NCBI GenBank assembly: GCA_900767815.1
Contig: CAAGAM010000020.1
Location: 26,058 to 90,057, forward strand
Source of the DNA: Clostridia bacterium
Lineage (GTDB): Bacteria; Bacillota; Clostridia; Christensenellales; Borkfalkiaceae
Reading direction: 5' to 3'
DNA length: 64,000 bases
Shown here: positions 44,201 through 52,565 of the stretch, one piece after another
Layout: the number at the start of each line of letters is the position of its first letter
How positions within the stretch are numbered: position 1 is the first letter of the stretch
Translations under genes and position numbers: made by a program
The notes under the pieces: generated by a model
Databases searched by the model: none
What the model was told of the DNA's origin: nothing
Seen by the model: only the letters and a program-made list of their open reading frames with translations

Positions 44201-47164
44201 TCGATGTTTGCGGGATGTACGGCTCTCACCGAAATAACTATTCCTGGCAACGTAGTATCAATCGAAAGAAGTGCGTTCTCCGGATGTAATAACCTTACAA
44301 TGGTAACGTTTGGACTTACTTCGACAGGGCGGCCGAGTAATATTGATGCAATCGGAGCGGATGTTTTCAGCAAATGCTCCAAACTTGTCAACGTTCGTTA
44401 TGAGATGAAAAATGTCGAAACTGACGAGGTTGTTTATGAAAATAACGCATTGCCAGAATCTTTGACGGTTCTCGGCGCAAGCGGTTCCTATCACAGCGGA
44501 CCGTTTAACAATTGTACATCCCTCGTAGAGATGAGATTGCCGGCAAAAATAAGTGTCCTTTCCAAATCCATATTTAAGGGATGCACAAAGCTTGAAACGG
44601 TCATTCTGCCTTCTATGCTTAAAGAAATTGAGCAAAATGCTTTTGAGAGTTCCGGAATCACCGCGCTTGATTTATCGCAATATGAGGATCATTCGCTTAT
44701 TGTATATGAAGAAGCTTTCAAAAGTTGTAAGTCTCTTGCGTCGTTCGATTTCAAAAAGGTTGAGATTCTTTATCTTTACAATACGTTCAACGGTTGTACG
44801 GCTTTAACTTACGCCGAGTTCGATCCTGAAATGACTCTTGGAGGCAAGAAAGATTCGTCGTTATCCATCTATAATAGCGGATTTAAGAGCTCCGGGCTTA
44901 AAGAAGTATCTCTCAATACCCCGACGGTACTTGAAGATATGTTTAAAGGATGTACAAGTCTGATAAAGGTATCCTTAGGCGGTAATGTTCAGATTATTGA
45001 TGAATCGGCGTTTGAAGGATGTACAAAACTTACTACAATCGATATGAATAGAGTAAATACTGTTACTCTTAATTCTTACGCGTTCAAAGGCTGCTCATCT
45101 CTTACAAGCTTCGATCTTACCAATGTAGTTCTTGCCGAGAAGAATGTATTTCAAAATTGTACTAAACTTTCGCAAGTTACTATGAGCGAGAATATAACTG
45201 AAATACCGGATTATACGTTCAGTGCCACAGGACTTACCTCGATTGATCTAACATTTGTGGAAAAGATCGGTAAAAATGCATTTGAAAAAACTAAGTTTAC
45301 GTCTATCGTACTCGGTAAAGAACTGGATTCTATCGGTAGTAGTGCTTTTTCAGGCTGTACATCGCTTACAAGCGTTGTATATAACAGTACGCTTAATATC
45401 CCGTCAAGTCTGTTTAGTGGATGTACGAAGCTCACGAGCGTGCTTTTGAACGATCAGGTTCAGGAAATCGGAGCGTCGGCATTCAAAGGTTGTACTTCTC
45501 TTGCAAATATAGATTTGCAGAATGTTGCAAAACTCGATAATTCGACATTCGAAGGATGCACTAAGCTTAAAACAATAGCTCTTGCAAATCCCGACATAGA
45601 AGTTTATTATAGCGGATCGACATTTAAGAATGTAAGCGGAGTTACATTTGAAGTCCCTGCAGGCAGCGGGTTTTATGCAGACGGCGGAATACTTTATAAA
45701 GGAAATACGTTATTCCTTAACCTTGACAGTCGTGCAGACGTCGTTATAAAAGACGGCACTGAATCGATAGCCCGTAATGCATTCAGATATAATTCATACG
45801 TAACGACGGTAACTCTTCCCGCATCTCTTACTCGTATCGATGGATATTATACTTTTGCGGATTGTAAAAAACTTACTACGATAAATAATCTTGAAAATGT
45901 ATCCGATTACGGTGACAGCTCCGAAAGTACGTTTGCAGGCACAGCATTGACGGAAATTACGATATCTGCGGCAGGAATAAAAACATTCCGTAATATCAAG
46001 ACTCTTACAACGGTAAATTTTGTCGGAGTTAACGTGGAAATTCTTGATTATGCATTCTATGGATGTCCAAATCTCGCAACAATTAACGGACTTGAAAGAG
46101 TTGTAAAAATAGGCGATTATGCTTTCCAGAACGATAAGAAACTTACAAAAGTGGAATTAGCGTCTAATATTTCTGAACTGGGAATAAGTGTATTCCAGGG
46201 ATGTACAGGACTTACGGAAGTCGTGTTTGAATGCGATCTTAATATTTCTTCAAGAATGTTCAGCGGATGCACGAGCCTTGAAAGCGTTACGATTGGAGAT
46301 AATGTTAGAGAAATCGGTTCGGAAGCATTCAAGGGATGTACGTCATTGAAGTATATAGATCTTAACAACGTCAATAAAATCGGTTCTTCGGCATTCGAAG
46401 GATGTACGGAGCTTAAAAGAATAATTATCGGAAACGATCAGATTGTCGTTGATGAAGGAGGATCTTCTTTCAAAAACGTAAGAGACGTTCAGTTCGAAGT
46501 TCCCGCAAACGGTGCGCTTTACGCCGACGGCGGAATATTATACAGAGATAACGTTCTTCTTTTAAACCTTGATTCGCGTGCAAACGTCGTCGTGAAAGAC
46601 GGAACAACAGCAATTGCCCGTAATGCATTCAGATACAATACGGATGTGGTATCGGTTACATTGCCTGCAAGCCTTACTTATATCGATGGTTACTACACAT
46701 TCGAAAGTTGTACCAACCTTAAGGAGATAAACCTTGAAAACGTCAAGGATTTCGGTGAGGATTGTTCAAATACGTTTACAAAAACGGCTCTCACGGAAGT
46801 ATCTTTGTCGGCTACAGGGTACGGGATGTTTTATAACCTTGCAACACTTACCACGGTAAATCTTATAGGAGATGCCGTTGTAATCGGAGAACGCACATTC
46901 TACGGTTGTTCGAACCTTACCGCAGTTAACGGCTCTGAAAATATTACAGAGATCGGAGAAAATGCATTTTATAATGTGAAAAAAGTTGAGAAACTTATAC
47001 TGACGAATAAGCTTATGAGTGTTGAAAAGTATGCGTTCTACAACTGGACGGAGACTCAGACAATTACATTTGTCGGCTTCGAAAAGAACAAAACACCATC
47101 GAAGTGGAATGCTGATTGGAACAAATCGTGCAAGGCGAATTTTGAATTCGTAGAAAGTTTATAA
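38240..47164 (+). CDS. Giant BspA-type LRR lipoprotein with InlB and Fn3-like domains
   Basis: A 2974-residue predicted lipoprotein: lipobox Leu-Val-Gly-Cys (Cys at about 28) and a Ser/Glu-rich linker. A small beta module (about 55-130) comes next, then two InlB repeats (134-283), Fn3-like units (about 290-685), two more InlB repeats (687-833) and a very long LRR_5 array (about 870-2955). The repeat core is A-F-x-x-C-x-x-L-x-x-I/V-x-L/I-P. BspA-like LRRs bind host or bacterial surface proteins; the target here is unknown. Residues around 2360-2920 contain a 282-residue tandem duplication. Start set by AGGAGG six bases upstream. Own promoter. Confidence 0.85.
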   Translation: MKTKFGKILTLVLIFAMIACLSAGLVGCGKKPNSETEGSSDNPQQSESVQPQFTFEGNYAYGEYKLSFDKNGKFTYSEAGELFEGTYFKDGDVIRLTFTNIDKGTAEVSLERDALILTYKGRAVTLYKQIERTVTFMNGEEVYETKTVMNGNMLSKPTDPAEEGFLFLGWYASSSFQGHTFKFDAELVTSDLTLYARFEENLGGTEYTLSFDLGYDGAEIPSVTTSNKKLIKDVATPEREGYTFEGWWVSAYNTQDKLTFRYRVEEETLFDSDTTLFALWTKNGETALTLSVNNGTATWTGVTATATLTVTGPDGKLVDTQNFGATGSNAYTFDFENKAAGEYVFKLECNGQTVTRYYRNKGLARVSNIKIFDDKVLSFTGVENATAYYLTIYCGDEKHKHNPLDLGNAVSYDFSSCPMKEGGIKFVIKAVGDGYMPSEATYVFDRTLGNVNDLAYSDESGELTWDNVANAEKYLVTVNGKEYLVENGSALSLKGLNAGALNVAVKALADGYNASAEATLTVTKNVEASPAGLSVSNGNLTWKESTDANGNKATAYKVKINNEEFTAETNSYDLSAYSWVLDTEYSFAVKAVFASGESLWSDELTAGYLKLINVKYYDGVLAWNPVIGAVKYEYSVNDGAWMESNDNNVDVTMAQAGENTLSVRFTNADGQTSDALSTTVMAYVVQLETVGGAAVEQLIKVKGDTMNLPTTTRNGYTQDGWYDVSNGAESNGKRFTATRFSENKNIILYANWTPNQYHVTLEYGDVGLGEEDSATVSFGKNFALPVPVSLNDNTKQFAGWYSAVDGKGRQYTDALGKSLLSWRITEDQVLYAYYVDAFEFVVDADGYSIKASRSLSYYTSSLIIPSEYQGRKVRSIAEYGFKGFPYLVSVTLPDTLESIPTTAFDGAKRLEEFKIESTDVVNPVFYVVEGTLLINLMGESKIWIVPAAKSGVYRVPDGVTQIGSGTFVNSKISTVIIPASVTSVVSSAFKNCSELTSVIFEEAGDGVAEKLLMIATDAFVETTNVEELVLPARLSEMDDIQAFLSTFQKLSDLKIVGTYETQVYTTLDDTDGGKNVAGMLSNVNKDTLLYCPININKNNDVNFEVEIPSKITTIAARAFDSDSESYESGKRSYHNISKVTFHGNIVNIGKRAFYKAASIKEVYFKAVRMPIGMDIGDEAFYGAGLETVTFEENGTWKDGVYVYNNDATCGVVSIGYRAFANTDITEINLPNSVKHIAEEAFANNYKLTTIDFLRISSDLDFGVRVFASCRSLESVNLTDNVGYMAFNSVFYNCKRLKGLVVSPNNPNYAQDDQGVVYNKTLTEIAYYPDGYEGVYVIPETVMSIGGAVFKDKENVTEIVITKNIVSIGDSAFEGCVNLSKVTFENGGTDLLTIGAKAFYNCESLESIELPARTESIGNECFEYFATENRGLTYVTLNEGLKTIGDNAFSYTSNLEQINIPSTVEYIGANAFWYSGITEVTFNVTPADKEMVALTMGNGVFYACSKLAEVVLPEGLACVPFRAFYQCVKLEKVVIPTTVTNNGDGSRAVGRQAFDGCKELSSVEFTKGGDLPLSFGGLAFADCPKLTTLSLPKRASSISNAKFDLFELGGGFEMGADFANVNKYVYVFKDGSYFTFDANLKEIVPVSNLEHIEVEEGGEFSSFDGVLYSGDKKTVVFCPFAKKGEVTIAKEATRFRPAAFYAARYITKVKFEDNENTSLEDFVFDDVTSTSMSATSEAVFTACSSLTSIELPARLTKIGACAFYNAHGNSTSYKDKNGNYVKLYLDSHVISSVTFAKGCRLKSIGEKAFYNSDLTEFVMPSEVTTVGINTFNGSDSLKTVTVSDSISVDSFSNIRLSVTTADLIVPATAKKLIVENGVVYGKDDSGNKTSIVYVDKTFNETAFEVPATVNLIGANAFKNITLLKTITFAKSADEVQLTIDKGAFSGSGLTAIELPKRLVSLGDTVFQNCKSLASVKFEDGYDCKTITSSMFAGCTALTEITIPGNVVSIERSAFSGCNNLTMVTFGLTSTGRPSNIDAIGADVFSKCSKLVNVRYEMKNVETDEVVYENNALPESLTVLGASGSYHSGPFNNCTSLVEMRLPAKISVLSKSIFKGCTKLETVILPSMLKEIEQNAFESSGITALDLSQYEDHSLIVYEEAFKSCKSLASFDFKKVEILYLYNTFNGCTALTYAEFDPEMTLGGKKDSSLSIYNSGFKSSGLKEVSLNTPTVLEDMFKGCTSLIKVSLGGNVQIIDESAFEGCTKLTTIDMNRVNTVTLNSYAFKGCSSLTSFDLTNVVLAEKNVFQNCTKLSQVTMSENITEIPDYTFSATGLTSIDLTFVEKIGKNAFEKTKFTSIVLGKELDSIGSSAFSGCTSLTSVVYNSTLNIPSSLFSGCTKLTSVLLNDQVQEIGASAFKGCTSLANIDLQNVAKLDNSTFEGCTKLKTIALANPDIEVYYSGSTFKNVSGVTFEVPAGSGFYADGGILYKGNTLFLNLDSRADVVIKDGTESIARNAFRYNSYVTTVTLPASLTRIDGYYTFADCKKLTTINNLENVSDYGDSSESTFAGTALTEITISAAGIKTFRNIKTLTTVNFVGVNVEILDYAFYGCPNLATINGLERVVKIGDYAFQNDKKLTKVELASNISELGISVFQGCTGLTEVVFECDLNISSRMFSGCTSLESVTIGDNVREIGSEAFKGCTSLKYIDLNNVNKIGSSAFEGCTELKRIIIGNDQIVVDEGGSSFKNVRDVQFEVPANGALYADGGILYRDNVLLLNLDSRANVVVKDGTTAIARNAFRYNTDVVSVTLPASLTYIDGYYTFESCTNLKEINLENVKDFGEDCSNTFTKTALTEVSLSATGYGMFYNLATLTTVNLIGDAVVIGERTFYGCSNLTAVNGSENITEIGENAFYNVKKVEKLILTNKLMSVEKYAFYNWTETQTITFVGFEKNKTPSKWNADWNKSCKANFEFVESL
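45314..47005 (+). repeat. 846-bp internal tandem duplication in the giant LRR gene
   Basis: Unit 1 45314-46159 and unit 2 46160-47005 align in frame at an offset of 846 bp (282 codons). Both contain, in the same order, the rare stretches Tyr-Ala-Asp-Gly-Gly-Ile-Leu-Tyr, Leu-Leu/Phe-Leu-Asn-Leu-Asp-Ser-Arg-Ala and Asp-Gly-Tyr-Tyr-Thr-Phe. Confidence 0.8.
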
Positions 47165-47175
47165 ACACAATAAAA

Positions 47176-47298
47176 AGTATTTCTCGGGCGGTAATCGTTT
47201 TTATGGAATTTCCGCAGGAATGAAATATCGTTATACGAGAAATACTAACATCAAACCCGCAAGGCGAATTTGCAATTTTTAAGCAATTCGCTTTGCGG
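47176..47298. other. Two inverted repeats between the giant LRR gene and the MoxR operon
   Basis: Perfect 11-bp arms AGTATTTCTCG (47176-47186) and CGAGAAATACT (47236-47246) enclose 49 bases. A second hairpin, 47257-47298, pairs CCGCAA-GCGAAT with its complement around an AT-rich loop. Neither ends in a good T run. They could be weak terminators or a processed RNA. Confidence 0.5.
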
Positions 47299-47301
47299 TA
47301 T

Positions 47302-47330
47302 TTGAAGTTATATAGGAATTTTGATAAAAT
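47302..47330 (+). promoter_or_regulatory. Promoter of the MoxR/VWA operon
   Basis: TTGAAG 47302-47307, 17-bp spacer, TAAAAT 47325-47330. The ATG follows only 10 bases after the -10 box, so the message would be nearly leaderless. Confidence 0.6.
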
Positions 47331-47339
47331 GGTGGCAAT

Positions 47340-48611
47340 ATGAAACAAAAAAGTATATTTGAAAAGTATTACAAGAAGTTAGCTAAAGAAGGTTTGCTAA
47401 AATCGCTGCTTATCGCAATTTCAACAGCGCTTATTCTTGATGCGACTGTGGCTCTTGCGTTGTATTTCACGCCTTATAACGGATTGTGGATATCTGTCGC
47501 GGTAGCTGTCGGCGTGTGCGCTCTTTTAACGCCCGTTCTTTATTTCCTTAAATTCCGTCCTACAACGAAAGCCATTGCCGCAAGGCTTGATTCTCTCGGA
47601 CTTGAAGAAAGAATTTTAACGATGAACGAGCTTGAAAACGACGAATCTTACATTGCGATGCGTCAGCGCGAAGACGCGCTTGCCGCTCTTAATTCGGTTA
47701 ATCCGAAAAACGTGAAAATAACGGTATCGCGTGCGCTTATCGTCGTGCTTGCGGTATCTGTAGTTATGTCTTCGGCAATGACTACGGTTACGGCGCTTGC
47801 AAATAAAGGCATTATCCCCGGCGGCGACGAAATAATAGATAATAACAAACCCGACAGCGAGAAGTATTATACCATACAATACGTTGCTGTTGACTACAGC
47901 TTGATTTTGTATATACAAGCTTTGGGCGGAAGTTATTATTTCCCGGTTAAAACCGATATTTCCGTCGGCGCTATGTTTGAAGGAAGCGAAGAACAAATTG
48001 TAGCTATAGGTGAAAACGGAGAACCTGTTCTTGCCGTGGCGGATCCCGATTGGGCTTTCTATGGCTGGCTCGACGGTTCGAGCGATCCATATAGGGTAGA
48101 GGAGTCTGTTCTCGTTTTGAACGATGCGTTCGACTCTCTTCCCAAAACCTCTATCTACGATTATGAAACTGAAAAGTATATCGATTGCGTTTATGATGAA
48201 GCTCGCGGCTGGCATATCATGCGTGATGAAGACGGAAAGATAACCGTTTACGTTTATGCATTGTTTGCTCCCGTCGGCAACGATAATGACGGTGACGGCG
48301 GATCGGGCGGCGGTGACGATATCAGCGAGGAAGACCCGGATGCTCCGAGCGATCCGGAGGAAGAACCTTCCGACTCCGATAAAGACAATAAGGAAAATCA
48401 GCCGGACAAAGGTGAAGATGGTAAAGGCGATGATAACAAACAGGATCCTTCCGCAGGAAATAAAGAGAATAACAACGTTATCGACGGAAAGCAGGATTAT
48501 CAGAGCCGCATCGAAGAATATGAAGCCAAGGCAGAGGAATATTTGAAAAACGGTCAGGATATTCCCGAGTGGATTCAGGAATACATTAAAAATTATTACG
48601 GAACGTTATAA
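47340..48611 (+). CDS. Membrane protein with InlB-like and acidic exterior parts, first gene of MoxR operon
   Basis: A 423-residue protein: a hydrophilic start, two membrane helices (about 20-70), a cytoplasmic segment with A-R-L-D-S-L-G-L-E-E-R-I-L-T-M (80-120, reminiscent of DUF4175-like proteins found in MoxR clusters), and a third helix (about 129-150). The exterior part has one InlB-like unit ending F-Y-G-W-L-D-G to Y-A-L-F-A, then a strongly acidic Asp/Glu/Ser/Lys linker (about 320-385). It ends in a helical tail rich in Glu, Lys and Tyr. Function unknown; it is probably a membrane component of the MoxR system. The DUF4175 link is tentative. Confidence 0.6.
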   Translation: MKQKSIFEKYYKKLAKEGLLKSLLIAISTALILDATVALALYFTPYNGLWISVAVAVGVCALLTPVLYFLKFRPTTKAIAARLDSLGLEERILTMNELENDESYIAMRQREDALAALNSVNPKNVKITVSRALIVVLAVSVVMSSAMTTVTALANKGIIPGGDEIIDNNKPDSEKYYTIQYVAVDYSLILYIQALGGSYYFPVKTDISVGAMFEGSEEQIVAIGENGEPVLAVADPDWAFYGWLDGSSDPYRVEESVLVLNDAFDSLPKTSIYDYETEKYIDCVYDEARGWHIMRDEDGKITVYVYALFAPVGNDNDGDGGSGGGDDISEEDPDAPSDPEEEPSDSDKDNKENQPDKGEDGKGDDNKQDPSAGNKENNNVIDGKQDYQSRIEEYEAKAEEYLKNGQDIPEWIQEYIKNYYGTL

Positions 48612-48689
48612 ATAGAAATAAAAAAATATACGCAAAATATAAGCGCGAATAAAAAACCGCGCGAAGAGAACAACGGAGGTCTCATTATT

Positions 48690-49709
48690 ATGGTAACAGA
48701 AGAAAGCATCAGACAATTCAGTGCGCAATGCGACAATATTTTTAAACAGATAAGACGAGACGTCATCGGGCAATCGGAAGTTGTCGAAGGTACGATTATT
48801 GCAATGATCGCCGGAGGTAACGTTTTGCTTGAAGGCGTTCCGGGGGTAGGAAAAACAAGACTTGTAAGGACTCTCGGAAGAGTTTTTGATCTTCCTTTCT
48901 CCCGTATTCAGTTTACGCCCGACCTGATGCCTGCGGACGTTACGGGTACTAACATTATCGTCAAAGACGAGAACGGCAACTCAAATTTCCAGTTCCAGCC
49001 CGGACCGATTTTCAGCAATATAATACTTGCCGACGAAATTAACCGTGCAACTCCTAAAACTCAGTCTGCGCTTCTCGAAGCAATGCAGGAACACACGGTT
49101 ACGGTAATGGGCGTTTCGAGGAAGATGAACGAACCTTTCTTTGTTCTTGCAACTCAAAACCCCGTTGAGCAAGACGGCACATATCCTCTTCCCGAGGCTC
49201 AGATGGACCGATTTATGTTTAAACTTATCGTTCCCAATCCGTCGCTCGACGATCTTATGAGTATCGTCAACCTCACGCAGAAGACTATGGCCGAAGTTTC
49301 GGAAGCTGCGTGCAGCGGCGAGCAGCTTCTTGAAATGCGCGCAACAGCAAATCAGATTCCGGTTGCAGAAGAAGTTATGCGCTATGCGATGACTCTTTGT
49401 TCCGCAACTCATCCCGACAGCGAGTGTGCGAGCCAGGCGGCTAAAAAATACGTTCGTCTCGGTGCAAGCCCTCGTGCGGGTCAAGCTCTTATATCTGCGG
49501 CCAAGGTAAAGGCGTTGATGAAAGGAAGATTTAACGTTGCGTATTCGGATATCAACGAACTTGCTTATCCAGTACTTCGTCATCGTATGAAGCTCAATTT
49601 CGAAGCTATTGCGGAAAGGGTTTCGCCCGATGAAATCGTGAAGCAGATCATAGAAGAAGTTTTCAAAAAGTACAAGGGCGGCAAAGAACTCGCTTCATCC
49701 AAAAAATAA
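48690..49709 (+). CDS. MoxR-family AAA+ ATPase
   Basis: A 339-residue MoxR/RavA-type ATPase with Walker A G-V-P-G-V-G-K-T near 50, the MoxR motif I-Q-F-T-P-D-L-M-P-A-D-V-T-G, Walker B I-L-A-D-E-I-N-R-A, sensor 1 A-T-Q-N-P and the C-terminal lid with S-P-R-A. Such ATPases act as chaperones that activate VWA-domain partners, and three genes of that kind follow. The ribosome site GGAGG lies ten bases upstream. Length is typical (320-340). Confidence 0.95.
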   Translation: MVTEESIRQFSAQCDNIFKQIRRDVIGQSEVVEGTIIAMIAGGNVLLEGVPGVGKTRLVRTLGRVFDLPFSRIQFTPDLMPADVTGTNIIVKDENGNSNFQFQPGPIFSNIILADEINRATPKTQSALLEAMQEHTVTVMGVSRKMNEPFFVLATQNPVEQDGTYPLPEAQMDRFMFKLIVPNPSLDDLMSIVNLTQKTMAEVSEAACSGEQLLEMRATANQIPVAEEVMRYAMTLCSATHPDSECASQAAKKYVRLGASPRAGQALISAAKVKALMKGRFNVAYSDINELAYPVLRHRMKLNFEAIAERVSPDEIVKQIIEEVFKKYKGGKELASSKK

Positions 49710-49718
49710 AAAACGATA

Positions 49719-50618
49719 ATGAAAATTCCCCAGCTTAACAATGAGTTTTTCAGTCGGCTCGAAACGTCGGCTTTAAACGTCGGGGCTGAACTTGCGGGCT
49801 TTTTCGGCGGAAAGCATCTCGTCAAAACCTATGGGCAGACGGTTGAATTCGCCGATTTCCGCGAGTATATGCTCGGCGACGATATAAGGCGTATCGATTG
49901 GAATTTGTACAGCCGATTCGAAAAATATTTTTTGAAATTATTCACCGACGAGAGGCGTATGCACACGAGGATTTTCCTTGATTGCTCTGCGTCGATGGCA
50001 AAGCCCGAAACGGCCAAAGCGGAATACGGAATATGTTTCGCTGCCGCTCTGGGTTTTTTGTCTGTTCACAATATGGATAAATTATCTATTCGACTGATGC
50101 AGGGTGACAAGGCAAATAATCCTTTCGGTACGATTATAGGAAAAAATGCTTTCTTCCGTTCTGTAGGCGAATTGCAGAATATAGAGTTTGAAGATGAGAC
50201 GGATATCGAAAAAGCGATAATCGGTTGCGACGACCAAGGTTCGAACGACGGTTTAACTGTGATAATTTCGGATTTTTTCACTGACAGCAACTGGAAAAAA
50301 GCCGTCGATTATCTTTGTTATAAAAAACGTCGGGTTCTTCTCGTTCAGATAATGACACCCGAGGATGCCGACCCGACATATACAGGCAGAGTTACCCTTA
50401 TAGATTCGGAATCGGAAGATATTTCGGACGAAAGAAATATGAAATTAAGAATTACGCGCGGAATGCAGGAGGCATACTATCGTGCGCTCACGGATTTTCT
50501 TGCGGATATAAAAGCGTTCTGCATTTCAAGAAATGCAGACTTTATTTCTGTAAGGACCGATACGCCCGTAGATAAAGCTGTTTTCGGACAATTGATGAAC
50601 ATAGGAGTAATGGAATGA
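49719..50618 (+). CDS. DUF58 domain protein
   Basis: A 299-residue cytoplasmic protein with the DUF58 signature D-D-I-R-R-I-D-W-N near 60 and a VWA-like beta strand ending in Leu-Asp-Cys-Ser-Ala-Ser-Met. It lies nine bases after moxR and its stop overlaps the next start (ATGA). DUF58 proteins are constant companions of MoxR and have a degenerate VWA fold; their molecular action is not settled. Confidence 0.9.
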   Translation: MKIPQLNNEFFSRLETSALNVGAELAGFFGGKHLVKTYGQTVEFADFREYMLGDDIRRIDWNLYSRFEKYFLKLFTDERRMHTRIFLDCSASMAKPETAKAEYGICFAAALGFLSVHNMDKLSIRLMQGDKANNPFGTIIGKNAFFRSVGELQNIEFEDETDIEKAIIGCDDQGSNDGLTVIISDFFTDSNWKKAVDYLCYKKRRVLLVQIMTPEDADPTYTGRVTLIDSESEDISDERNMKLRITRGMQEAYYRALTDFLADIKAFCISRNADFISVRTDTPVDKAVFGQLMNIGVME

Positions 50619-52561
50619 GATTATTAGCACCCTTAGGGTTGATAGGTTTGATAGGTCTTGTAATACTTCTTGTCATTTACCTTCTTAAACCGAATTACCA
50701 ACAAAAGTACATATCAAGTACTTACATCTGGCGACTCAGCCTTAAATATAAAAAGAAAAAATTACCTATAAGCAAACTGAGAAATATATTGTTGTTGATT
50801 TGTCAGATTTTATTTTTGCTCATAGCGGCATTTATACTTGCTCAGCCCGTTATTATGAGACATATCGAATCGACGGGACCGGATAAAATAATGATTCTCG
50901 ACGCATCCGCAAGCATGCGCTCTTTGTCCGGAGGAACGACACGATTTGAAAGAGCGGTTTCCGAAATTTCTAAAGACGCGGAAGATACGATAAACAACGG
51001 CGGCAGTGCGACTTTAATCGTTGCGGGAACGGAATCGACGACTGTTATTTCTCAATCGAAGGACTACGATCAGTTTGAAGAGGCTTTAAACGGGGTTTCG
51101 TGTACTTACGGAACCGGAGATATCGATGGTGCGGTTGAAAAGGCATTCGATTATCTCGAATCGGGCGAAGCGGAAATCGGACTTTATACCGGAACGAAAT
51201 ACGGAAATTCCGGAAAAGTAACGGTGCATAACGTTGCGGTTTCGGGTGAATGCAACAGCGCTATTCTCGATGTAAGAACGACGTTTGCCGATGGATATTA
51301 TACTATTGAGGTTGACGTTGCCTACTACGGCGTCGATATGTCTAACATAGGGTCGAAGGTAATAAGGCTTAAAGGAGAAGTGAAAAAAGCAAACAGCAGC
51401 GATGCGACGCTATCTTTGCCGGAAACGCTTGTCGATTGTCCGATAAACGAAAAAATGACGGTTGTTTTTACAAAAGAAAATCACAATTTCGGAAAAAACA
51501 CCTTTCCTGTTATACTTGATGAAAATCAGAAGGTTTATTCGTTTGATCAGATATACTTCCATATCGACGAACAGGATTCGATATCCACAGATAACGAGTT
51601 TTACGTTTACGGCGGTACGTTGCCGAAAATCAAAATACAGTACTACAGCGATCTTCCGAACGTGTTTATCAGAAATTCGATGCTTACGCTCAGAGAATCG
51701 TGGTATAAACGTCGTATAATGGATATTGATTTTAAACTGATTTCTTCAGTCGAAGAACCCGCCAATGAAGGATTTGACGTATATATATACGAGCATAAGA
51801 TGCCCGACAAACTTCCTTCAGACGGCGTTGTTCTCATGTTCGACCCCGATAAGGCGGCAAACGCAGGATTTTCGATTCAAAGACGAGTAGCTCTTAAAAA
51901 CTGGAAAGACGATGGCGAATCGTTATCGGCTAAGGATGCTTCGCACCCGATTTTACAGTATGTTATGTCTGAAAACATCAAGCTCAGCGAATACATTCAA
52001 ATCGCTCCGAATTCGCTTGACGGATACGAGGTTTTGTTGCAATATCAGAGCAATCCTGTTTTTTTTGTTAAAAACACTGTCGATACAAAAATAGCCGTAA
52101 TGGCATTCAGTATCAATAAGTCCACGATGGGTATGAGCATGTTTTTCCCGATACTGATGGATAACACGCTTAAATATTTTCTTCCGCAAACGTTAAGCGG
52201 TTATGATTACTCAGTGTATGATGAAGTTACGATAAATTCAAGAGGAACGGCTCTTGAAGTTTCGATGCCGGGAAACAAGAAGCAGACCTTTTCCGAGTTT
52301 CCGTCAACAATTACTGCTGACGTGCCGGGAACGTATACGGTTACGCAAACCCTTATGTCCGGAAAATCGTCGGTTGAAGACTTTTACGTCAGAATAAATT
52401 CTGACGAAAGCGACGTAGCAAAAGTTGTAGCCAAGCTTGATAATCCGGTATACAAGCCTGTGATTACGGAATGGTATGACGATCTGCTTGTCTATCTTGC
52501 TATAGGAATCTTTATTTTTTCGTTTGCAGAGTGGCTGTTGCATTCAAGGGAGGGGATCTGA
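50615..52561 (+). CDS. BatA-like membrane protein with VWA domain
   Basis: A 648-residue protein. The N-terminal 90 residues match the aerotolerance/BatA N-terminal domain: two helices around a basic loop, with Y-L-L-K-P near 25 and L-A-Q-P-V after helix 2. A VWA domain starts at about 91 with the metal site Asp-Ala-Ser-Ala-Ser. Extracellular beta domains follow (about 200-610), then a C-terminal helix (about 625-642). It overlaps the DUF58 gene by four bases. Probably an envelope partner of the MoxR ATPase. Confidence 0.8.
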   Translation: MRLLAPLGLIGLIGLVILLVIYLLKPNYQQKYISSTYIWRLSLKYKKKKLPISKLRNILLLICQILFLLIAAFILAQPVIMRHIESTGPDKIMILDASASMRSLSGGTTRFERAVSEISKDAEDTINNGGSATLIVAGTESTTVISQSKDYDQFEEALNGVSCTYGTGDIDGAVEKAFDYLESGEAEIGLYTGTKYGNSGKVTVHNVAVSGECNSAILDVRTTFADGYYTIEVDVAYYGVDMSNIGSKVIRLKGEVKKANSSDATLSLPETLVDCPINEKMTVVFTKENHNFGKNTFPVILDENQKVYSFDQIYFHIDEQDSISTDNEFYVYGGTLPKIKIQYYSDLPNVFIRNSMLTLRESWYKRRIMDIDFKLISSVEEPANEGFDVYIYEHKMPDKLPSDGVVLMFDPDKAANAGFSIQRRVALKNWKDDGESLSAKDASHPILQYVMSENIKLSEYIQIAPNSLDGYEVLLQYQSNPVFFVKNTVDTKIAVMAFSINKSTMGMSMFFPILMDNTLKYFLPQTLSGYDYSVYDEVTINSRGTALEVSMPGNKKQTFSEFPSTITADVPGTYTVTQTLMSGKSSVEDFYVRINSDESDVAKVVAKLDNPVYKPVITEWYDDLLVYLAIGIFIFSFAEWLLHSREGI

Positions 52562-52565
52562 AAAT

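Noticed and set aside
41100..47100. CRISPR-like repetition
   Set aside because: The repeats are in-frame LRR codons, imperfect and without unique spacers of constant length.
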